Shown: in pieces, positions 8,320 to 14,308 of the stretch | Layout of the letters: every line of letters begins with the position of its first letter | How positions within the stretch are numbered: the stretch's first letter is position 1 | NCBI GenBank assembly: GCA_022592445.1 | Contig: JABYQR010000641.1 | Span: 1 to 14,308, forward strand | DNA: 14,308 nucleotides | Source: Cytidiella melzeri | Taxonomy: Eukaryota; Basidiomycota; Agaricomycetes; Polyporales; Irpicaceae | Direction: 5' to 3' | Made by a program: the position numbers and the translations under genes | Notes under the pieces: generated by a model | The model's database searches: none | Seen by the model: only the letters and a program-made list of their open reading frames with translations | Told to the model about the DNA's origin: nothing

Positions 8320-9645
8320 TGTTACATGTGTCCTGTTGATGTCTGCACTGCCTCACCCCCATTGGAGCTGCCACAGGCTGGGTTCTGATTGTAACTCCTG
8401 CTTATAGAGCAACTAGTGGTTGTGGACCTGTGTGGAAGAATCAAAGGCAGTGCTCTATGGTGATGCAACCACGTCCTGTTAATGTCTGAACTGCATCAGC
8501 CCCACTAGAACTGCCACAGGCTGTGTTGTGATTGTAACTCCTCCTTAAAGAGCAACAAATGGTTGTGAAACTTTGTGGAACAATCTGATGCAGTGGTTTC
8601 TGCTTATGCAACCACGGTCTAAGCTGCATTACCCCTATTGGAACTGCCACAGACTGTGTTCTGATTGTAACTCCTTCTTAGGGAGAAGTGTTTGTAAAGA
8701 CTTGTGACCAATCGAATGCAGTGCTTGCTGCCAACGCAACCATGCACCATTGATGTTTGAACTGCCTCACTCCCATTGGAACTGCCACAGTTGTAACTCT
8801 TGCTTAGAAAGTAGTGGTTGTGAAACTTAGTGGACCAATTGAATGCAGCGCTGGCTGCTGATAAAACCACGTCTGGCTGATATCTGTGCTACCTCACCCC
8901 CATTAGACCTGTCAAAGGCTGTGTTCTGATCGTATCTCCTACTTGTGGAGAGACTGGTGGTTGTGAAACTGTATGGAAGAATCAAAGGCAGTGCTCTATG
9001 CTGATGCAACCACGTCCTGTTGATGTCTCAACTGTATCAGCCCCACTAGAACTGCCACAGGATGTGTTCTGATTGTAACTCCTGCTTAGAGAGCAATGAA
9101 TGGTTGTGAAACTTTGTGGAACAATCCGATGCAGTGCTTGCTGCTGGTGCAACCATGTCCTGTTGATGTCTGAGCTGCATCACATCAAAGGCAGTGCGTT
9201 ATTCTGATGCAACCACGTCCTGTTGATGTCTGAACTGCATCACTCCTATTGAGACTGCCACAGAGTGTGTTCTGATTGTAACTCCTGCTTGTAGAGCAGC
9301 TGGTGGTTGTGGAACTGTATGGAAGAATCAAAGGCAGTGCTCTATGCTGATGAAACCACATCCTGTTGATGTCTCAACTGTATCAGCCCCACTAGAACTT
9401 CCACAGGTTGTGTTTTGATTGGAGCTCCTCCTTAGAGAGCAACTAATGGTTGTGAACATTTGTGCAACAATCCAATGCAGTGCTTGCTGCTGATAAAACC
9501 ATGTCCTGTTGATGTCTGAACTGCCTCACCCCCATTGCAACTGCCACAGGCTGTGTTCTGATTGTAACTCCTGCTTAGACAGCAACTAACAGTTGTGAAA
9601 CTGTGTGGAACAATCAGATACAGTACTCACTACTAATGCAGCCCA
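8320..9645. repeat. 143-bp satellite array with A and B unit types
   Basis: The anchor CTGCCACAG or a close variant recurs at 8368, 8511, 8644, 8782, 8909, 9052, 9255, 9398 and 9541. Five of the eight spacings are exactly 143 nt, and the others are 127, 133, 138 and 203. Each unit continues with TGTGTTCTGATTGTAACTCC, a GTGGTTGTGAAACT segment, an AATC..GCAGTGCT segment and CACGTCCTGTTGATGTCTG. A-type units (8368, 8909, 9255) carry GGAAGAATCAAAGGCAGTG and end CAGCCCCACTAGA. B-type units carry GGAACAATC plus GCAGTGCTTGCTGCTG and mostly end CACCCCCATTGGA. The period is not a multiple of three, and the minus-strand ORFs inside are shadows. The array ends near 9645, where similarity fades. Confidence 0.9.
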
Positions 9646-10023
9646 AAATTTACATTTTCCAAGAATGCAGGGGTTGTAAATTTGTAGTTAGCTTCCAAAG
9701 TACTGGTAATTCTTGCTCAGAGGCAATACTATGTGTGGCATGTCTTCCAATTGTACTCCTTGTTCAAGGTGTCGTGGATGGCCCGACTAGCCCTTAATTT
9801 TTGCAATTTACCTCTTGTTTTTATCTGTAAAACTCCGGGCTGCAGCTCAGTTGCAACCTTCTCTGCACAAACTCCTTTGCACGTCTATTAAGCGCCCGTA
9901 TCACGTGGCTTAGATGCTCCACACGGTCACGTTAATTGCTACTACGTCACACTGGCATGTGACTAAGCTTAAGTAAGACCACATGGCTACAACCACATGG
10001 CTCAGCCCATAGCTAGGGTTTGA
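9646..10023. other. Spacer between satellite and LTR-like block
   Basis: No gene is supported; a 64-codon ORF at 9603-9797 begins inside the satellite and has no motif. From about 9870 the sequence carries CACGTGGCT (9903), two CACATGGCT copies (9981-10003) and an inverted repeat GTCACA/TGTGAC (9945-9962). These may be the distal promoter part of the LTR that follows, if its left end lies further out than I place it. Confidence 0.4.
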
Positions 10024-10525
10024 TGTCATAAATGACGTCCACATGGACTCCTTTTGTTCTTTCCTTATTGTTCTCTTTATGGAAGGATGTTCTCACAGGT
10101 GTGGGAATGGAATACAATAGTTGGTCTCCTTTTAGATAGATTCTCTCACGAGTAGAGTTCTTGGCAAGGTCTAGACAATAGCTATTGTTCTCCTTTAGGT
10201 AGTTCTTTTGTTCTTCGTTCACACGGCTTCTTGCAAAAGCCTGCCCTTAACATGGTCTGTGCGCAGGTCTCTGAAGTCTATATATACTGCTGCATGTACG
10301 TTCCTAGCCCCCATCTCTACCTCTTGGTCCTTACTGGGCTAGGTAAGCAAATCCCCTCTGTACTACATAGCTGGTAGTCAGAATACAAACTTGGTCTTTA
10401 CTGGGCTAGATACCTGTATAAGGTTTATAGTTGGTGAGAGCATTGTGCTATACGCCTGCCACCACCTTGTCGTTGTCTTCCACTCCGTGTCCCTAGTTGC
10501 TACGTCGAGCTCCGTCTCCGTGACA
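10024..10525 (+). mobile_element. Probable solo LTR of a retrotransposon
   Basis: The block has LTR organisation: TGTCA at 10024-10028 and its inverted match TGACA at 10521-10525, a TATATATA box at 10279-10286, then a pyrimidine-rich leader of about 215 nt ending in CTCCGTGACA. A 20-nt imperfect direct repeat (CTTGGTCYTTACTGGGCTAG, at 10323 and 10390) lies downstream of the TATA box. There is no target-site duplication (TTTGA left, CAAAG right) and no internal coding region on either side, so it would be a solo LTR whose left end is uncertain. Ends and strand are inferred from the TATA position. Confidence 0.4.
10279..10286 (+). promoter_or_regulatory. TATA box in LTR-like block
   Basis: TATATATA is followed by a pyrimidine-rich stretch beginning about 25-30 nt downstream (CCTAGCCCCCATCTCTACC), typical of an initiation region in a fungal LTR. 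Confidence 0.5.
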
Positions 10526-10547
10526 CAAAGCACTGTGGGCAAAGGCC

Positions 10548-10568
10548 AATTTCACATGACGTGAAATT
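10548..10568. repeat. Perfect 8-bp inverted repeat
   Basis: AATTTCAC and GTGAAATT are separated by 5 nt (ATGAC). It could be a hairpin or a dimer-binding site, and it lies 22 nt past the end of the LTR-like block. Its role is unknown. Confidence 0.6.
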
Positions 10569-11541
10569 ATTGTGAGAGTTATTTGATACGTTAAAAATCC
10601 TGTGAATATATAGTTATGTTTGGGGGGTTAGATTAATATACAATGAAAGACATTTTTGTGATTTTTCTACAAATTTTCAAGCCTATCTACTGGCAGCCTT
10701 TCTGGGCTCTGAAAATCTGTGTGAATATTGATTTTTCGGGCAGATTTCCAACCGACCTAAAATTGTAAAAACGATTGGATTTCCCACGTGTGTCGGGTGA
10801 TGGCAAACATAACGTGGCATACAACTTTCAAGAACTTTTCGGTAGCACGTGCATGCAACGAGGTAGGCCGCCGGAAATTCTACCCACTCTTTCCTTTTCT
10901 TGATTTTTTCATGCCCTTTTCCCACGCCCCGCCGAATCCGTGGAAGGCATTTTTTCCACTTGGTTTTCTGAGCCTTGAAAGGTAAATTTTCTTCCATTTT
11001 TCTTTTTGATTTAACTACCACTTAAACAACAGAAATTCCTGCGCCGGAAAAGCCACAGAATTTGTATAGCATTATTTTATATTCTCAAACATTAAGAGAC
11101 AATTCTGAGCCCAAAATTGCCTATGGATTATCTGCTGATAGTTAACATTTAAATGGGCAATCATGCAAATTTCAAGGCGTGTGAAATTGGTGTTTGCCCC
11201 TAGTGAAGAGCAAGCAATGTCTGTGGATTGCTGCACATGTACCTGATCAAAATTTGATATCATTTGCCAGCAGGAGTGGAGTTGGAATCTGAGTCTGGAA
11301 GACCATTTTCAGTAGACTGGCCATAATGTGCTCAATCCCACTTCAATTGACAGGATGTTTGTACCAGGATGTTGCCACAAGATAGGGCTATCCAATGGTG
11401 TAATATGTGTACAAATCTGTACCCATATGTAGTCTGTAAAAATCTCAAACTGCATTTTGATTGCAAAAGTGACCTGATACAAAGTTATAAAGGGCTGATA
11501 ACAAGGCCAGTGTGATGCCATCAGCTGGATTCATTGTTTTG
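10569..11541. other. AT-rich spacer, no gene supported
   Basis: A 112-codon minus-strand ORF (10683-11021) is Lys/Arg-rich at its start only because the plus strand is T/C-rich (10890-11010). It has no motif, and the opposite strand has a similar-length open frame. Two CACGTG palindromes occur (10793 and 10845). Other ORFs (11072-11263, 11309-11521 on minus) show no supporting features. The 5' flank of the copia-like LTR lies at the right end. Confidence 0.5.
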
Positions 11542-11825
11542 TGTTAAAACTATATAATATAATATGATATGATATGTAGTTTCCCACACCTTATTACAAG
11601 GACGCTTTAGGTAGCAGAGTTCCCACAGTCTTAGTATGGGAATTATGCAGCCGTATATGGAAACTCTAGTAGTAACCATCACATTAGCTGAGACGTACAG
11701 ATATGGGTTGTAGTAATACTATACATCTATGTACGCCTGTGTTCTAGTAGCATAGGAAATGACATGGAAAGCACGTATGACTCCAGAGGATGCCTAAAGC
11801 ATACATCTGAGGACAAGTACTAGCA

Positions 11826-11952
11826 TGAGTCATTTACTCATTATGTACGCCTCTGGTACAAGTGCTGATCCTAGTCATACAATGAGTCATGCACTCATAG
11901 CATGAGTCATGCATGAGTCATGCACTCATAGCATGAGTCATGCATGAGTCAT
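11826..11952 (+). promoter_or_regulatory. Array of six TGAGTCA (Gcn4/AP-1-type) sites
   Basis: TGAGTCA occurs at 11826, 11883, 11903, 11914, 11934 and 11945. The last four sit in two perfect 31-bp tandem units (11891-11921 and 11922-11952), giving starts spaced 20, 11, 20 and 11 nt apart from 11883. Each site is embedded in the near-palindrome GCATGAGTCATGC. TGA(C/G)TCA is the known target of fungal Gcn4/CPC1 and animal AP-1 bZIP factors. The array ends 74 nt upstream of the TATA box, as expected for an LTR enhancer. Binding is inferred. Confidence 0.7.
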
Positions 11953-12025
11953 GCACTTAGTAATACAGTAGAATAGCTGAAGTAGACATGTATAGTAGTT
12001 GCTTACATAAGTAGATACAGACATG

Positions 12026-12033
12026 TATATAAG
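12026..12033 (+). promoter_or_regulatory. TATA box of the copia-like LTR
   Basis: TATATAAG is placed about 90 nt before the primer-binding site. Transcription would start near 12055-12065, giving a short R-U5. Confidence 0.6.
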
Positions 12034-12119
12034 CAGAGCTGCTGAAGCAGCAAGAATAATAAGACTCATCTTCGAAGCGTAACAGCCTCTACCCCTCGCA
12101 CACATATTCCACTTTGTTA

Positions 12120-12131
12120 GGTTATGAGCCC
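12120..12131 (+). promoter_or_regulatory. Primer-binding site complementary to the initiator tRNA-Met anticodon arm
   Basis: GGTTATGAGCCC is the exact reverse complement of GGGCUCAUAACC, the conserved anticodon stem-loop segment of eukaryotic initiator tRNA-Met (CAU anticodon in the middle). Ty1/copia elements such as Drosophila copia and yeast Ty5 are primed by a tRNA-iMet half cleaved in the anticodon region, and their primer-binding site matches this internal segment rather than the tRNA 3' end. The site lies just after the proposed LTR and upstream of a copia-type gag, which supports the assignment. Confidence 0.7.
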
Positions 12132-12625
12132 CGGCTTTTAGCTTAACTACATCCACACTCTCAACGACATCCATCAACCAGTATCCCCCAAGCTTTCTTA
12201 TAAGTAAGTTTCTCTACTTTACTTTGTTTGGCCACATAGTAGTAGTAGAGTTGTACTGGTTGACTGCCTCAGCTTCGAATACAATATTCCCAACTGATTT
12301 TCTACAGCTGATTCCCTCACCTACTTGCCCCTTGCGTACGCACTCCCAACCCAGCTGAATACCTAAGCCACCCTTGGTGGTTCTCAACTTTAACGAGTCG
12401 TGCATTACGCGGAATCTGCCTAACACACAGTGTAAAATCCGGTGGTGGAGGAACAAGCTCCCACTTGTACAAGTGGTAGATCGGCGGAGTAGTACAACAG
12501 GAGGGTAGTGTTGAGTGGCACTCTAAGCTCGTGACTTAGAGGCCTAGGACCTTCGTGTTGGCGCACGTCAGTCAGTCCTGGAATTAGAAATCGCCGCTTT
12601 TTGTAGCTGTAGAATTTCTTGAGGC
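12132..12625 (+). other. Untranslated leader with a possible intron at 12204-12307
   Basis: No ORF is supported. A GTAAGT donor at 12204, pyrimidine-rich sequence and TTTTCTACAG ending at 12307 would make a 104-nt intron in the element's leader. The rest has a TAGTAG run (12238-12247) and a short inverted repeat CACTTGTACAAGTG (12463-12476). Nothing else is recognised. Confidence 0.4.
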
Positions 12626-12910
12626 ATGTCGTCCACTTTTACTTTTGGTATCACGGAGATTGTGGACTCTCCTATACTTCGTGGTGTTTCTTACATGCGC
12701 CATCATGTTTTCGTCGTATCATACCGACTGGTAGAAGTCGAAGTTGCAAGTGGTCATACTTGTCTTGAATCACTTGTGGAAAACTTTTACTCACATTCGA
12801 CTTTTCCATTAGCAATCCCCAGGACTTTCACAAGGAAAATGTTGTGGATTGAATACGACAACATAAATCTTATACTTTCGATTCTTTCTTTCAGACCATT
12901 ATACTTTTGA
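12626..12910 (+). CDS. Hypothetical ORF A in the leader of the copia-like element
   Basis: This 94-aa ORF runs from ATG (G at -3) to TGA and is unrecognised. It begins 'MSSTFTFGITEIVDSP' and has a hydrophobic/aromatic middle ('RHHVFVVSYRLVEVEV') and a hydrophobic C-terminus ('NLILSILSFRPLYF'), without a classical signal peptide. Its stop lies 2 nt before the ATG of the next ORF, in another frame. It may be a real small protein, a regulatory upstream ORF, or partly chance. Support is positional only. Confidence 0.3.
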   Translation: MSSTFTFGITEIVDSPILRGVSYMRHHVFVVSYRLVEVEVASGHTCLESLVENFYSHSTFPLAIPRTFTRKMLWIEYDNINLILSILSFRPLYF

Positions 12911-12912
12911 AG

Positions 12913-13368
12913 ATGCCAAACAACTCTCGCCGCACTTCCCGTCGCGTCAATGCCCGCTTTGCTCCCCATTCTCCCAATGATCCCTACCATGTTCATGACT
13001 ACACTCGGTTTGACCGTATGGGTCACCCCATCGTTATGGAGATAAGGAGTTCAGCAACTCCCATCTCTATCCGTATGAGTCAAACCAATGCTCAGGATGC
13101 TAGGATCAATGTCAACTACGTTGACAGGGACGGAGTTAGGCGCATGGAATCGATGGAATATAGTCTTCTCGGTTGTCATGGCTGGGACAGATTTAGGCAG
13201 AGTGACAGGCAAAGGCACCTCCGAGAGGTTAATTGCATCATTGATGAAGCCAATCGAGAGGCGGAATTGGATCTATACAGACGAAGGCCTCGTAACGTCA
13301 GTGCGGAAATCAGGGCGCATCGATGTGTACCTTCATACTTTTACAAACGGTCATTTTCATTAGCATAG
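12913..13368 (+). CDS. Hypothetical basic ORF B in the leader of the copia-like element
   Basis: This 151-aa ORF runs from ATG to TAG and is unrecognised. The N-terminus is strongly basic ('MPNNSRRTSRRVNARF'). It is followed by 'DRMGHPIVMEIRSS', a possible beta-rich part 'ARINVNYVDRDGVRRMESM', then a charged helical region 'REVNCIIDEANREAELDLYR' and 'RRRPRNVSAEIRAH'. Composition is that of a soluble, nucleic-acid-binding-like protein, and the amino-acid order looks more coding than the surrounding frames. The tail ('YKRSFSLA') looks like read-through past a splice donor, so it may be spliced onto the ORF at 13482-14051; candidate acceptors are at 13503 and 13539. It could be element-encoded or a captured host fragment. 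Confidence 0.45.
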   Translation: MPNNSRRTSRRVNARFAPHSPNDPYHVHDYTRFDRMGHPIVMEIRSSATPISIRMSQTNAQDARINVNYVDRDGVRRMESMEYSLLGCHGWDRFRQSDRQRHLREVNCIIDEANREAELDLYRRRPRNVSAEIRAHRCVPSYFYKRSFSLA

Positions 13369-13481
13369 TCCGTAGTGTACTTGTATATTTTCTCTATCTC
13401 TCTCTTGTTCTGCTTCGAGTCACGACCATCACATAGCGCATTCTGACGAACTTTTATGACTTTTCTTTACTTAGTTTGTAA

Positions 13482-14051
13482 CGTTGTACTCTGGCTTCAT
13501 TAGCGTGTACAAATTCCGAATTGCACCTCTTTGACACAGAGAACTTTTGTGACGTCGACAGTGTTGCAAGACCCTGTGAAACACAACCGTGCCCTAACCG
13601 CTATAGATATTCGTTTGAAGCAGATTTAAACGAAGTTTATAGAATTATTGCATTGGTAACACAGGACCGGTATCTTGAACCTTTTGAACATCAGAAAGAA
13701 CTCATTAGAGGTTACATAGGATCTGTACCGCATCTTGACGTACCTGCTTTAGTCACTGCATACTTTCAAGACTTAGCAAATCGTCGAGAACCAGAACCAC
13801 AGAACAACGAACCAGAAGTAGTAATAGATCAGGAACCATCAGAGATCATTACAGGCACAACTTACATTGGTGACACATCAAATCAATCTCTAGATAAGAA
13901 CTCAGATTCCGGAGAAAATACCAAAGTCGAAGATCTTCTAGAAGAAACTTCTAAACAGACGTCATCACCTGTAATTGCACCTGTAGTACCTCATATCTCT
14001 GAAGTGTACATTCCGTACTACGACTTGATCCTTGATTGCTTTTGGTTATAA
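13482..14051 (+). CDS. Hypothetical ORF C, lacking ATG, overlapping the gag start
   Basis: The frame is open from 13482 to a TAA at 14049-14051 and contains no ATG, so it is probably a downstream exon or is fused to upstream sequence. Possible acceptors are TTCATTAG (13496-13503) and TTTGACACAG (13530-13539), with a CTGAC branch-like site at 13443. The first half is helical ('SFEADLNEVYRIIALVTQ', 'PFEHQKELIRGYIGSV', 'DVPALVTAYFQDLANR'). The second half is an acidic, Ser/Thr/Glu-rich disordered linker, ending in a hydrophobic 'VYIPYYDLILDCFWL'. Its stop overlaps the gag ATG as TAATG. The family is not recognised, but the coherent helix-plus-linker composition makes chance unlikely. Confidence 0.45.
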   Translation, partial: RCTLASLACTNSELHLFDTENFCDVDSVARPCETQPCPNRYRYSFEADLNEVYRIIALVTQDRYLEPFEHQKELIRGYIGSVPHLDVPALVTAYFQDLANRREPEPQNNEPEVVIDQEPSEIITGTTYIGDTSNQSLDKNSDSGENTKVEDLLEETSKQTSSPVIAPVVPHISEVYIPYYDLILDCFWL

Positions 14052-14308
14052 TGGCTGAACCAGGAAAGATTAGCGGTAGTCAAATGATCGTCTTTGACGG
14101 TTCAAACTACAAGAAATGGTCCACCGCTATGATTGGCTTGTTCAGATATTCAAACACTTGGTTAATCGTGAATGGAACCAAAAAGAAACCTATCTTACCT
14201 GCAGCAGCTACCAGTTTGGTACGACTACTGCACCTCCTGACACTTCTGATGAGAATAAGGAACTTAAGGATTGGGAAATTCGGAACCAATGCACTTTGGC
14301 TTATTTCA
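14051..14308 (+). pseudogene. gag: 5' end of Ty1/copia-type gag, with an apparent frameshift, cut by the window edge
   Basis: The ATG has a strong context (A at -3, G at +4). Residues 12-23 read 'MIVFDGSNYKKW', the F-D-G-x-N-Y-x-x-W signature at the start of copia-type Gag (UBN2/DUF4219-like capsid domain), followed by 'TAMIGLFRYSNTWLIVNGTK'. Around 14205-14215 the signal moves to another frame: from 14212 the +2 frame reads 'QFGTTTAPPDTSDENKELKD' and then 'WEIRNQCTLAYF', the expected W-x-x-x-N helix of this domain. A 1-nt loss near 14212 explains this, and the original frame stays open only by chance. Gag would form the virus-like particle of the element. Protease, integrase and reverse transcriptase would follow to the right. 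Confidence 0.7.

Larger units (their letters stand above)
11542..12119 (+). mobile_element. 5' LTR of a Ty1/copia-like retrotransposon (left end uncertain)
   Basis: The right end is fixed by the primer-binding site at 12120, so the LTR ends within about 12112-12119. Before it are a TATA box (12026-12033) and a U3 with a bZIP-site array. The short distance from TATA to LTR end (about 90 nt) gives a small R-U5. The left end could be TGTTAAAACTATATAAT at 11542, or TGGAAAC at 11658, whose first five bases are inverted to TTCCA at 12108-12112. The 3' LTR lies outside the window, so the ends cannot be checked by comparison. A TA-rich run (about 11549-11576) sits at the left edge. Confidence 0.55.

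Noticed and set aside
8441..9009. Three minus-strand ORFs with related sequences
   Set aside because: They are translations of the 143-bp satellite; the period is not a multiple of three and the frames change between units.
8320..9645. CRISPR-like array
   Set aside because: Whole 143-bp units are repeated with no separate constant repeat and variable spacer, and the genome is eukaryotic.
10683..11021. 112-codon Lys/Arg-rich minus-strand ORF
   Set aside because: The basic start reflects T/C-rich plus-strand sequence, with no motif, promoter or splice support.
7928..11263. Shared 'AQNCLLMF' in minus-strand ORFs at 7928-8191 and 11072-11263
   Set aside because: The DNA similarity around it is limited to about 20 nt and does not extend, so it is probably coincidence.
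1..14308. tRNA or rRNA genes
   Set aside because: I looked for T-arm GGTTCGAAT-like words and paired arms and found none. The tRNA-like match at 12120 is antisense and explained as a primer-binding site.

Overview
The window looks like a gene-poor, repeat-rich stretch of a filamentous fungal genome, most likely a mushroom-type basidiomycete. The signs are many short introns (about 49-64 nt) with GTAAGT/GTGAGT donors, CTGAC-like branch sites and TAG/CAG acceptors. It also holds several broken LTR-type elements, TA-rich spacers, and a tandem repeat whose CpG sites appear as CG, TG or CA in different copies. No bacterial or organellar features were seen. The assignment is inference, because no homology search was possible.

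Layout from left to right. (1) 1-3449 is a decayed multi-exon gene. About ten introns can be placed, but the reading frame carries two in-frame stops and two frameshifts. It contains a lysine/glutamate/glycine-rich tract and two diverged tandem copies of a tryptophan-rich module that share an intron position. (2) 3450 to about 5129 is a GC-rich insert that cuts the second module copy. It has TGATA/TATCA ends, a TATA box, a 175-codon cysteine-rich ORF and a cluster of ACTGCGT motifs. (3) About 5150-5390 resumes coding-like sequence, probably the separated tail of the same pseudogene. (4) 5440-8320 is AT-rich spacer with a degenerate minisatellite (about 5980-6362), an AAAT microsatellite and one exon-like ORF (6658-7113). 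(5) 8320-9645 is a roughly nine-copy satellite with a 143-bp period, A and B unit types and a partial higher-order A-B arrangement. (6) 9645-11540 is spacer containing a probable solo LTR near 10024-10525. (7) About 11540 to the right edge is the 5' part of a plus-strand Ty1/copia-like retrotransposon. It shows an LTR with an array of Gcn4/AP-1-type TGAGTCA sites and a TATA box, then a primer-binding site that matches the anticodon arm of initiator tRNA-Met (half-tRNA priming), a leader, three unexplained ORFs and finally the start of gag at 14051.

The most unusual feature is the copia-like element. Nearly 2 kb separates the primer-binding site from gag, and that space holds three ORFs in three frames. 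Two junctions are very tight: a 2-nt gap at 12910/12913 and a TAATG stop/start overlap at 14049-14053. With the bZIP-type array in the U3, this suggests an element with extra 5' genes and possibly reinitiation-based expression. The gag copy here has an apparent 1-nt frameshift, so this individual copy may be dead.
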